Shown piece after piece: positions 34,770-45,480 of a DNA stretch of 64,000 nucleotides; positions within the stretch are counted from its first letter, which is position 1, and every line of letters starts with the position of its first letter. Position numbers and translations under genes: made by a program. Origin of the DNA: Linanthus parryae (taxonomy: Eukaryota > Streptophyta > Magnoliopsida > Ericales > Polemoniaceae); assembly GCA_023055425.1 (NCBI GenBank), contig JALGPY010000010.1, forward strand, positions 18,511,363 through 18,575,362, in the 5' to 3' direction. Under the pieces are notes generated by a model. The model was not told the origin of the DNA. It searched no databases and was given only the letters and a program-made list of their open reading frames with translations.

Positions 34770-36186
34770 TGTAGGGTTTTGATTCATGGATGCGCAACGG
34801 AAACACAAACAATCATAAAACCATGCAAAACCCTTCAAGGATCACAAGTCAAGAGACATAACGATGGTAAAGGAAGAAATCAATAACACACCTTAGGGTT
34901 CTCCTTTGATGACTTCAAACGCGAATTGTGTCACGTTCTCTATGGTTGATCCACGCCTAGAGTTGATCCTAGAATCTCCCAAGTCCTTGGTGCTAGCCCG
35001 GAAGAGGAAGAGGAAGAAGAATCACGCAAAACGAGACCCAAAGGAGGGTCTCGGTCTCCTTGTGGCCGACGGGATGTGGCGGCGGGCTAGGGGCGGCGAG
35101 CTCCTAGCTTGCTTGCTCCTTTTCTCTCCTTTTGTTCTGTCCCACTCTTGTTATGTTCAATAATGAGCATAAGTTGTGGGAAGGAAGGAAGGAAGGTCCT
35201 TTATATAGTCCAACAACTCCTTGCCAACTACCTAAAGGACTTATTCTAGTCCTACTAGAATTCAATTTAGTCCCTTCCTTGAAAATTAGTCCCTACTAAG
35301 TTTGCAAGGTTTTGCAAAGTGATCCTTCTAATTAATTAATCCAATTAATTAATTCCCAAATCTAGTTCAACTCTATATAGCGTGTGACCCCATAGGTTCA
35401 ATCTAGTTGGTAGCAACTATTTGCTAATATGGAGCGGTTTCTAGCAAAACATCCATTCTAGCCAACTAACAGAATAGTCATCTTGACAACCTTTGTACAA
35501 GTAATTGCCTCATCCCTTTGTCTCTATATCTGGATTGGACATGAGACATACAAGTCACACTCTTATATGCAATCCATAGTTTCTCGATCCATGGGAATAG
35601 CCTTATTCGTGCAAATAACATCAATATCCCATATTGATTTATTTGAGTCTGGCCAGACATTCTATAAGCACTATCCCTCGAGTGGCCTAGGATATTTGAT
35701 CCCGTTATGTGGGAGGGACAAATTCTATCTACGTCCACTACGATTTCTAAGCTTGCTTCTTATTGTATCCAGTACACGCCTTTATAACGGTGTACCGTTT
35801 AACGCTACCAAAATCACAATAATCCACAACTAGAATATCTAGTGACTTCAAGTCTAAGGATGACAATACCATTGCACCGCGAGAAGCGCTTGTGACTCAA
35901 CATAACGTGTATGTAGCCTTCTCGGAGATGGGTCAATCCAGTGCAACATTCCCTAATGCACACCTATGTGTTGGATCGTGATATCTCCATATCAATCCAA
36001 CCCCATACTAGTCTATAGATGATTGTCCCATTAATCATTATACTGGACTAGGGATATTTAAGATAAACAACACAATTGTAAATCTAAGGACTTCGTTATA
36101 TTAAATATCCAATAAATAATAAATGAATTTCTAGCCACAAATAATTCATACTAAACTAGATTGCCTCTAGGGCATCTATTCCAACA
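34770..36186 (-). repeat. 5' LTR of element F
   Basis: 1417 bp from TGTAGGG to CCAACA (plus-strand view). TATA motif 'ctttatatagtcc' lies near 35200, beside a (GGAA)n microsatellite at about 35176-35196. The TTAATTAATTAATCC dyad is near 35330-35353. By wording it is closest to the LTR of B. Confidence 0.93.
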
Positions 36187-36371
36187 ATTGCCACTTTGTT
36201 AGACATATCTTCTTGCAGGAAATATCCATCTTCAACACATAGGTACCTTGTAACAAACTGCTCATATCCACACAAAGGCTCATCCTCCAAGGCTCTTTCA
36301 TGACTTTAGTCTACAAACTGCAGCGTAGCACTTTTCCACCAGCTTCAGTTTGGGTGGAGGGGGGGGGGTTA
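36187..36371 (+). pseudogene. Copia E part 3: RNase H end and purine tract
   Basis: Immediately after F the plus strand reads CHFVRHIFLQEIS, the H-x-x-x-D-C-H-F-V-R-x-x-L-L-Q block of copia RNase H. A decayed tail follows, then a G-rich run (about 36352-36368) that fits a polypurine tract. With parts 1 and 2 this restores the order of E, showing that both D and F were inserted into one copy. Confidence 0.8.
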
Positions 36372-36529
36372 TGTGTATATATTTATTCCATATTAGATAG
36401 TTGACCTCCCATGTGTAAATAGCTAATTGATCTTTACCATTTGTATTATCGTCTATATATACCGATGATGTATCTCCTCACAAAACAGGATGAATGGAAC
36501 AATTATTCTTCCCACTTTAGATTTCAACA
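36372..36529 (+). repeat. Candidate short 3' LTR of E
   Basis: Follows the G-rich tract with TGTGTATATA, holds a 'ctatatatacc' promoter-like motif near 36455, and can be ended at TTCAACA (36529), about 158 bp. Short LTRs with a central TATA are typical for this copia type, but no partner LTR or target duplication is present to prove the edges. Confidence 0.35.
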
Positions 36530-37461
36530 CTATTCAGAGAGAAAATCCAATAACTGCACTATGATCCCGACGGACATTTGGCCTGTGGCAGCGTAGTAGA
36601 GCCTCATGAGCGCGCCAACAGGCCTCATGAGCGCATCAACAGTAAGCAAACACAAGTAAAGCGGCCAACTCAATTGAAATCAACTCATCTCTATAAATTT
36701 TCTTCTTTCTATGCCTACTGTAGATTCATAAAATGAAAATACTAAATCTTTTGTCGATGCACATTCTAGGTTATTTTCAACCAATATAATAAATTTTCAA
36801 CATACACCATGCGGTGTTGATCGGTTGATGATGATACATCTTCCCAACTATAAAAAGATAGAAGCTGTTAGTGTTTAACACTCTAAGTGTTTTACACTTT
36901 AGGGTTTAACACTTGTGTTTTCTCCCATCTTTGGTTTTCTACATTTTTTCTTTCCTCAAAAATACCCCCGAATAAAAACAAGATTTACCACTTTCTATTA
37001 TACGCCATCTCAATTACTACATCGCATAAACATACCCCTGAAGATTCACCACTTTTATTGTATTCCTCAATAAATTTACATTAACTCATTTCAGTTTTTT
37101 CTCGCATTAATTCCTTTCAGTTCCTTTTTCTTCTCCAAAAAACACCGGATCGATTTCTAAAAGAATGGAAAAAAAGGAAGCGACTGATTTCATTCGGTCT
37201 CTACGTTTCATCTCTCCAATGTGCGCTCTCTCTCTCGTCATGAACAATATCTTCAATAGGGTATTTTACTAATCAAACAAATCTTTCCTCGAAGATGATG
37301 GCGATTCAAATTGCATTGATTTCGTTTGGGTCTCCAACACCAGTCTTTGTTTTCTTTTTTCACAACCGGCAGCCTTATCCAATGTTTGATATGGTTCGTC
37401 TCTCCAATTCCAGTCTTGATTTGATTTAGTTCATCTTCCGGATCTCCAATTCAAAGACATA
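36530..37461. other. Spacer with small tandem repeats
   Basis: No gene seen. It contains a 21-bp tandem duplication (36601-36621 and 36622-36642, two mismatches, core GCCTCATGAGCGC) and three short related 'gtgttttacact'-like units near 36868-36915. Confidence 0.5.
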
Positions 37462-37758
37462 TCTATTCTATAAATTAGAACGATTGACTTTATTTCAATC
37501 GTTAGATTGAATCAACCCCAGTCCTAGATCTCACCTACCACCCACCACTTTTGTAATTTCTCCCCACTTTCTCCACACATCTTTAACTTCCTCTATTTTT
37601 GTAATGGTTGAGTAAACTAACATTTCTCATTTTTCTCTCTCGCAAGAGTTATTATATGGGCAAGTATATGTGTCGATGCATATTTTCATCCTACATCTTA
37701 TAATTTTTTTAAAATGTTTTTAATTGGGATAGTATCTCGGGCACGGGTAATCCCCTAG
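37462..37758 (+). mobile_element. Possible small Helitron
   Basis: Begins TCTATTCTATAAATTAG after an A and ends CCCCTAG before a T. This fits the Helitron rule of A-TC...CTRR-T. The early segment 'caatcgttagattgaat' is of a type common near plant Helitron 5' ends. The 3' hairpin is weak (GGG-TAAT-CCC). No Rep/helicase gene, so non-autonomous if real. Confidence 0.4.
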
Positions 37759-37794
37759 TACATGATATGCACCCTATTAAAAATACAAAACAGG

Positions 37795-38832
37795 TCTATA
37801 TATATACTGAAGTGATTGGACTCTCTCGTCTACTTCAATTTCGAGTAGATTTCATGATTCTCCCACACATGTCTTTTGTTATGCAGTACCTTACTCAGTA
37901 TCAACATCTCATTCATTCACATTGAGGTATTTCTATTTTCATTTATTTATCAACGTCAATGGTTGTTCTGAATTTAACATTCTTGTTATCACTGGTGTTG
38001 ATTTCTTTAGTATTGATGTATTGAGAAAAATCATGCACGGTTTTGTTTTCCTTTGTATTGACGAATTGGAAAAATCCATACACGGTTTTGAGTTTTCATT
38101 TGATTTTGACTGTGCCATATCTTTCTTTTATTCACTACACTGCAACAACGAATATTTTAAAATATATTATGTACGTCGTTTATTTGTAGACTGGCGGAAT
38201 TTCGGCCGCAAGGCCTATATATTCCTTCTAATTCTCTACCGTTTATGAGGTACACGATTATTTCGATTTTGATTAAGTTGTGAACGTTAATTATTTTGAT
38301 ACATCACAACTAGGTTTAGCTTCTTAATTAACATATTATTTTAAAGCGCCATCAGATTATTATTCATGAGCACCCTATTTAGAGTACTAATTAGCATCAA
38401 TTTGATGGTTCCCTTTCAATTTTCGAAACGCCATTTTTGTAATTTCTTATCCACCAACTTGTTTTGACAGATTTTCATGCTTTTTCTTACCTATTTATAT
38501 GTTATATACGTTCATTGATAAATGTCATGTGTGAAGATATGTTTTGTGCACGAGGATGCACGAGCTGACAATTAAATCAAGCACATGAGTTTTAACCGTC
38601 TCAAAAAATATATATGAGACTTCACCGAGTAAAAAAACTCAATTCGGAATAAGCTTTCCCCCAAAATGTGACATGTGGAATAGCTTATCCCTATCTACAT
38701 AATAAAATGTTCTGGGGAATAAGTCATTCCCAAATTGAGACGTATGGAGTAGCTTATCCCCACTATAACCTAACTTGAAAAATTATCATACTTTTTTGGT
38801 GTTCGTGCTCTCGGGCACGAAATATGCACTAG
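37795..38832 (+). mobile_element. Possible second Helitron, clear 3' end
   Basis: The 3' end is strong: a 7-bp stem (TTCGTGC/GCACGAA, loop TCTCGG, 38802-38821) followed by a 7-nt spacer and CTAG before T, as in plant Helitrons. The 5' end is uncertain; TCTATATATATACTGAAG at 37795 is the best candidate but is preceded by G. It contains a 108-codon open frame (37922-38248) without recognisable similarity, which I do not call a gene. Confidence 0.4.
38644..38761. repeat. Two imperfect direct repeats with dyad ends
   Basis: A unit of about 48 bp (GGAATAAG ... TAGCTTATCCC) occurs at about 38644-38691 and again at about 38714-38761, separated by about 22 bp. Each unit starts with GAATAAG and ends with CTTATCCC, so it can also fold on itself. 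Confidence 0.6.
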
Positions 38833-39259
38833 TAAGTAATATGAAACCTCTGTAGCCATCTTTTGAGATTAGAGCTCAAGTTTCCGAAATTCCAAACAAC
38901 ATTCTGCTCTTGGAGCAGTAGACATTAGAAACTCCCTAGACCTCTGCCCGAGTTAGCATCAAGTATTCAGAGAGGTCAGCAAACTAGTATGGGGAAAAGA
39001 CCCGACTGTAAGAAATTCTTTTGCTCTCTATTTTGCCTTTTAGATTTGTGGATTTAAAACCTTTCAAACGCTGCATCACGTAAATGGCAGCAAATTCACC
39101 GAGAAAAAAAGGGGAGACAGCAGAAGAACGGAATATGCGAAGTAAAAATCTACTCTAATCATTTACTGTTCCAGATAGCAAAAGAACAGGCGGTTTTCAT
39201 AAGCAATTCGGTGATTTCCATATCAACAGTTTATACCACAGGAAAATAAATCGAGTTTG

Positions 39260-39262
<3 letters not shown>

Positions 39263-39294
<32 letters not shown>
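39263..39294 (+). repeat. A32 homopolymer
   Basis: An uninterrupted run of about 32 A about 600 bp beyond the transporter's stop codon. It could be the tail of an old retroposed copy on the plus strand, but no source sequence is recognisable before it. Confidence 0.7.
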
Positions 39295-39295
<1 letters not shown>

Positions 39296-39917
39296 GGAAA
39301 GCATAATAGCATAACATGGCAAGAAAAATTTGCTCTTTGTATTTCAAAACAAGCGAAATATGTTTCAGGAATCAGTTTTTTCAAAAGTAGAAAAATTCAA
39401 TTCCAAAATCACTCATGGTTCCTCATCAGTCATGGCTTCATAAGATCATAACTAATATCAATTAGGATGGCTCATCAGCATCAAATTTCAAGCATAAATC
39501 CCCATCACAACATCAATTCGAAAAGAAGCAAGAAAAGACAAATCCAATTCTTGTTAGATCCGCATCAAACAGGTCATTTTCTGCTGTTAGCATCCATAAA
39601 AATGAATACACAAGTTCCTGTGGTAGAGAACTTGCTGCAATACCGCATGAATTATGAATATGCTTAATCTTCAAAATTTCATGTGATGGTTACAAAATGA
39701 TTTCTCCAATAGCTGAAAAGCTTATAGAACTACAACAATTTCAAGTTCAATTCCGGACCCCATCAAGGTAATAAACAATGTCTTAGTACATCCACTCGGA
39801 CAAAACTCCCAAAAAGTACTTCATTGATCATTCTTGACATGTGAACTTTTTTATGAGAAACCTTGATCTGTGATTTTCACATAACAAAATGTCAAACTTC
39901 GCGAAAGCAGAGAATGG

Positions 39918-42900
39918 TTAGCTTTCCCCGTCCTCCATGCCTTTCATTGTGTCGTACAATGGCCGATTCAACGTCTCAGGCAGGTAAAACGCGAGCCATC
40001 CGCCCACAATGCCACAAATACCAAACACCGCAAAGGGCAGTCCTCCGCCCATAACCACCACAAAAGGTGTCAAGATCGCGCCCATTTGAGCCGCCTGCGT
40101 CGCACAACCAAGTGCTGCATTTCTAACCACAGTCGGAAACAGCTCCACCGTGTATATAAATAACAGGTTATAAGTCCCGGCCATGCCAAATATCCCTAAT
40201 ATACCGCAAATCATCCTTAAAATTTTCCAAACTCCTTGATCTCCCATTAAACTTCCCGAAAGGCAAAAAATGCCGCTGAACCACAATGTCCCGATCGCCA
40301 ATGGCTTCCTACCAAACCTATCCAACAAGATCGCCGTCAACAGGAAAGCAGGCATTTCTGACATTGCATTCAGGAAGACATTGAGATGGAGGTTGGTACC
40401 GAGGTTAACCACATTCAAGCTTAGCCCATAGTAAACAACCGAACACAAGAAATTAATCGCCACCGATAGAATCAAACGTATACGAGTAAGTGGGATCCGC
40501 AATACATCTACCAGAGAGCCAGAAATCGCTTCTTTCGTCCCATCGCCATTTTCAACTCCCTTTTCTTGATCCTCATCATTTGCCTCCTCGTCAATCGCTA
40601 ATACGACACCTTCTGGTAAATGTTTCCCATTGAAATCAGCAATGTCTCGCATGATTTTCATTGCTTCGTTGACTTTTCCACGTACGAGGTACCAGCGAGG
40701 GGAATCTGGTAGAAAAGGGAGGACAGCTAGGAAGAGGAGGGAAGGGATTGACGTGGCAATGTAGAGTGCTCGCCACGTTTGGAATAGATAGGCTATCCCA
40801 GAGAGCATGGCGATGCCAGAGGCGAAGAAGTAAAAAGTCGACATCCCTGCTGCGCCACGTTTGGTGGGGCCAATGGGTTCTGTGGCGAGTACGTAGGCAC
40901 AGAGACCGACGCCGCCAGTGCTGAAGCCGGTGAGGAGGCGTAGTAAGGCGTATACCCAGAAATTGGGAGATAGAGCCGTTAAGCACCCGAAAGTGCCGTT
41001 CAATATGCAGACAATTGTTAAGGATCCTTTCCTTCCTAGGAAGGAATCTGAGAGATGACCAAATACTCCTGCCCCTGAAAAGAAATAAAATGGAGGTGAT
41101 TTAGAGCCTGTGTGGTTCAGTCTTGAAAAAAAAAAAAAAAGAAGTTGACAGAACACGTTTTGGTAGTTCACGGGCGGAGTACATAAGCAACTCAGCAACA
41201 TTAAGAGAAATCTGTCACATTGTTTTTCTCCTTTTGTGGCACCTTTGGTTTTCCGGATGAGCGTGAGCTGTATTAAATTTTTCGGATAGGATTGGATTGT
41301 ATTAGCTGAACTATTTGATAATGTGTTCTGTTTCGTGCAGTATTAATTTAACATTAAAGCACAAATAGTCCAATCTAGCTAAACGATTTGGGGTATTAAA
41401 CACAACATATTTCCTATTTAATCCCGATATTAAAATTAGTCAACAATAACCAAACATAGTATTAACTATTACCTGCACCATACAAGCCACTCGAAAAAAA
41501 AGGTGCACTATATTTAATCCAATCACAATTAATACTACTAATCCTAGAAAACCAAATGTACTCCTAGTAGTCAAATATGTGTTAAGACTTAAAACGTGAA
41601 ACAAAACTAATAATTCCATACGCCATTTTCTTTCACGGTATACTTGTGATTTATTTTTTTCTAACTACTGGGATGGGGAAGGGGAGAATTGAAAAGCTCA
41701 ATGAACTGCCTGCAGTGCCGTTTCAACTAGGCGGAGATCACGTGAAATCGCCAGTAGCAGCTCTGGATGTGTACTTAAGGACAACAAATTGACAAGTATA
41801 AATAAATGTAGGGTACGTAAAAGTTTGGGACCCCTGTTTTGAGGGAGATCAGACCAATTGGTGTACCAGATGATCCCAACCCTACTACAGAAATATCAGT
41901 TTCTATTGCCCTTATCCAATTAACGGAAGTGTGAACCACGAGTCTTAACTCACACAATAGACAAATCAACAACTAGTACAATTGATGAAATAACAATCTC
42001 ATCAACATAAATAACCACCAAAATCGTTGAACCACGCAAACACCCTCAAATTGAATCGTTATTTCCCTCCGCGATGACATATTTGGTGCATTAACCGTCG
42101 GTGTAACAAATACAAAACCTGTTCTACTCCAATCTGATTTCAATTTTCTGGCACCCAAACTGATTTTTTTTCAAAAGTATTAATCTTTACACAGCCATGA
42201 GTTAACTTTTCCGTAGGTGGTTGGCTTCCTTGTGGTGATTGTGTTTATGTTGAAAGATTTTCCATGGCTATGGAAGTGCTGATTGGTACTATGTTATTCA
42301 TTGAATCAAACAAACATATTCATTTAATCAAACAAACAAAAAGATTTGGTGTTCACGGTGACGGATTCGAATCTACTCGGCCTAGCAATATACGGATAGT
42401 AATTTATGTTCGAATTGGATTATTGATTGAATAATAGCGTGTGGTGTTATTTTTGGTTTCTTCAGATCTAGATAAATAATGAACAAGGAAATTAGGCATC
42501 AATCAACAAATATCCTAAATTTGAGGTGTAATACATACATTGTGTCGTGGTGGTTGGTACTATTATTCATGGTCCACTGAAACAGTGCCCTCTGTCCAGT
42601 CCGTTCATAAATATATCGGACGAACTAAATCTAGAATAAAGAATGACAAAAACGAGTATAGATAGTGCTAACAAATATAGAATCAGAAAATTAAATTAAT
42701 TACTACTGCTTAGAGCATCTCCAACCATGAGGGGGGAGGGGGAGGGGGAGGGGAAAAACCGTATAAAAATAAGGACCATGTCCAACCATGAGGGAGGAGG
42801 GGGAAGGTGGGGGAAGAATGTAGGCATGAGTGGGGGATGGTTAGGGTGCATTTCCCCCCTAACATCCCTCTCCCCCTCCCCCACCATTATAGCTAATTAA

Positions 42901-45233
42901 TCCAATTTAGGGATATGTTAATTACACTTACTACTATTATATTATTATAATATGTATTTTTAATTATGATTAATATACTTTAATTATTATTTTTATTGTA
43001 AAAAAATAAATATATTTTTTCGATAATTGAACAAATTATTTACGAAAAAATATCGTAAATATGCCAAATTTAATTTTTCGATAAAAAATATATCTTTTTA
43101 TTTTTTTTATAATTAGCAATTATCTTTATTATTTTTTTGAAAACATGGTTAAAACTATGCCAAATTTATTATTGTTATTATTATTTTTATTATTGATATT
43201 ATTATTATCATTTATCATTTTGTGAGTATATATTTATATTAATATTATTTCATATTTATTTTTATTAAATAATTTATTTTAAATCATTGAATATATTATA
43301 AAAATAAACCTAATTAGGTTGGGGGAGGGGAATGGTTGAAGATGAGTAGTAGTTTGGGGGTGGGGGAGGGGGAGATTGGTGGGCCCGTGAGGGGAGGGGG
43401 AGGGGGATGTGGGGGAGGAGGAAATGCGACATCGTTGGAGATGCTCTTACTAGTGTAACTCATCAAGTGGTCACCCTGATGGTTTTGAAGATGTCACTTT
43501 CTAACAATAAGGCGTGTCTTTTCATATGGGGAGACGTTACCACTAAACTTGCGCGCCATTTGCATGTTTACCATGTCTAAATATGGGTTTCAATTTTTTT
43601 TTGGAATACATAGGTAAAAATAGTACCAGCAAGCTATTAAGCAGAAAAAGACTGAAAAAAGGTTAAGATCCATTTCTCCTGCTAAATCAAATAATTCAAG
43701 AATCACTAAATGGGAACGTCGATCAAGATTACGGGGTTCCATAAACCCAATATTTGATTTGCACAAACAAAGACAGAAGAATGTCCCCTAATCGAAAATC
43801 AGTAACCGAATGTAACACTGCGGTATAAGTATATACACAAATTTGCGCCATTATGTACAGGAAACAGAAAGAGGAATCTATGAAGTGTGATCATCAAAAG
43901 ATTGAGTTTCGGCGAAAGACAAAGTCTAATAAAAAAGTGGATGATGAAACTGAAATTGATATAGGAAGGAATGGGAGTTCATATATTCAGTCCCCAACTA
44001 ACCAAACAAACACCACATTTGAAGGGGGATTTCGGAAATAGACTATTATAGAGGGTATTTGTCCTCATCCAAAATCTATGTATGAAGCTTTTTTAACTTG
44101 TCAAACGATCACATCACAACCATTCATAAATCTTGTAAATTAACGTTTGAAGCACATGGAAATTCACATGGCCTGAAATTGTTGTCTTTACAAATTAAAA
44201 GCTTAAATCCATACATGCACCCCTCTAAATGAAGTTTTTAATTTTGGATGTCATTTGAGAAGAGGAAGACAGTCTATGGGGTTAGATCCATTTAGTCTGC
44301 TAGATTCACAGAACAATTATATATTTATAAGGAAATAAATAAATATATATTTCCAACTTACACGTCAATCACTATAATTCTTTTATACATCCTTATGATC
44401 ACTATAACACTTCTTTTATACAATCAAGCATAATTCTACATATAGCGAGAGTTTTGTGATTAAATTGTTATATGGTGAGAATTTTGGAAGTACATTATCA
44501 ATATTTTTGATTATCTTATCGATATTTACCAAAGTACTTTCTGCAACTTCCATGAAAGTCATATAAAAAATATTGACAAAAAATGAAAAACTATAGTATA
44601 AGTAAAAATATCTATGGCTGGCCTACCCGGGTCAAAAGTGCATCCGCTCATGCTTATCATGTGAGTGTTTGTTAGTACATCAGATATATGTCACTTAGAT
44701 TTATAATGATCCATTAAAAAATTCGATGACACGTTAGATTAATTCATTAGTATTGAAATACAAAATAAACAAACGACGAGGAGTTAAACACGGAAAGAAC
44801 ACACAGACTTACCGATCATGCAGCCACCGAAGAACAAGGCCTGGACCAAACCAACCTTGTACTTCTGGTCACAAACCAGACCCCACTCCGCCACCGTGGA
44901 GCTACCCAGACCACCGATCCATTCCCACGAACCAGGGTCCAAGCCACAAGTATTCCCGGTCGGGCACCCACCACCGGTCTGATCCAAGCACCGCCACTGG
45001 GGCTCGCGGTCGGCGAAGATCATGACCATCGTGTGCAAGGCCTCGAGAGCCCAAGCCAAGCTCGTCAAAACAAAGTGCCTCAACTGCCATCGCCCGAACT
45101 CGCCGCAATATTTCTGCAGCATGCCATCCACGCACTCCTTCTCCTGCCCTAGGAACGACGGCGACGACGCTAATAGCGCCGCCCGGAGGTCCCGGCCGAG
45201 GAGATCCGCCGCCGAGGAACGGGACGACGACAT
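39918..45233 (-). CDS. OCT4: Organic cation/carnitine transporter, OCT4-like (two exons)
   Basis: Two exons: 45233-44813 (140 codons plus one base) and 41074-39918. Splicing at GTAAGT (donor) and TTTTCAG (acceptor) joins ...GGCMI-G-AGVFGHLSD and gives 525 residues, a normal length for plant OCTs. Start: MSSSRSSAADLLG. Major facilitator fold, about 12 membrane segments. The large loop after TM1 has paired cysteines (C82, C90, C96, C121). The loop 2/3 signature is GHLSDSFLGRKG (146-157), SPRWYLVRGK follows TM6 (265-274), DRFGRKP lies at 392-398, and PETLNRPL ends TM12 (505-512). An acidic hydrophilic loop covers 302-325. Such proteins move organic cations or carnitine across membranes; OCT4 of Arabidopsis is reported at the vacuolar membrane. 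The frame is intact with no stops. Family is secure; the OCT4 subtype is recalled similarity. Confidence 0.9.
41236..41566. mobile_element. Possible MITE in the intron
   Basis: The left motif CCTTTGGTTTTCCGGA (about 41240-41255) is matched in inverse by TCCTAGAAAACCAAATG (about 41543-41560). Inside lie many 'attaat' and 'accaaacata' words common in plant MITEs. I could not identify a target duplication. Confidence 0.3.
42713..43446. mobile_element. 734-bp PIF/Harbinger-type MITE in the intron
   Basis: Terminal inverted repeats GAGCATCTCCAACCATG (42713-42729) and, at the right end, the inverse of GAGCATCTCCAACGATG (16 of 17 match). TTA flanks both sides (42710-42712 and 43447-43449), the 3-bp duplication typical of PIF/Harbinger elements. 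The interior is very A/T-rich (about 42890-43310) between two G-rich shoulders. Near the left end the segment TCCAACCATGAGGG is repeated 60 bp further in. No transposase is encoded. Confidence 0.8.
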
Positions 45234-45286
45234 TGGTGTTTCCTGTATTTCTTTTTTGCCCCTTTTGTGTTGGGAAACGAAAATAT

Positions 45287-45480
45287 TATTCGAATGTTTT
45301 AGTGTGGATATTCTCTAGATGAGGAGGTTGCTCTATTTATATATCAGTATAGAGAGAGGACAAAATTGAAGATATTTGTTTATTCGAATGTTTTAGTGTG
45401 GATATTCTCTAGATGAGGATGCTGCTCTCTTTATATATATCAGTATAGATAGAGAGAGATGAAAATTTAGAAGATATGTT
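45287..45480 (-). promoter_or_regulatory. Tandemly duplicated promoter / 5' region of the OCT4-like gene
   Basis: Two adjacent copies (45287-45380 and 45381-45480) share the run CGAATGTTTTAGTGTGGATA and most of the rest. Each carries a minus-strand TATA box: TATATAAATA near 45334-45344 and TATATATAAAG near 45428-45440. The nearer TATA is about 100 bp upstream of the start codon, leaving a short 5' UTR of perhaps 70 nt. Confidence 0.7.

Larger units (their letters stand above)
28607..36186 (-). mobile_element. Copia element F, nearly complete (3' LTR truncated)
   Basis: Same family as D, inserted on the minus strand into the RNase H region of E; E resumes at 36187. Full 5' LTR, primer site, leader and gag-pol are present. 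The 3' LTR lacks its outer roughly 880 bp. Comparing E across the junction, roughly 30 bp of E is also missing, so one deletion removed both the LTR tip and the neighbouring host sequence, and the target duplication on that side. F has the best preserved polyprotein of the family in this window. Confidence 0.93.
41075..44812 (-). other. Single intron of the OCT4-like gene
   Basis: 3738 bp with GT-AG ends. It holds a 734-bp MITE at 42713-43446, a possible second MITE at about 41236-41566, and otherwise A/T-rich sequence without supportable coding frames. A reading frame that continues from exon 2 into the intron up to 41201 is intronic read-through. Confidence 0.85.

Noticed and set aside
37922..38248. 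108-codon open frame as a small gene
   Set aside because: A/T-rich, no similarity recognised, no clear promoter or splice context, and it lies inside a Helitron-like segment.
41075..41201. Extension of the transporter's second exon upstream to an ATG at 41201
   Set aside because: The added residues are unlike transporter sequence, and a proper TTTTCAG acceptor at 41075 joins in frame to exon 1.
42696..42887. Proline-rich 63-codon frame
   Set aside because: It is the complement of the G-rich shoulder of the intronic MITE.
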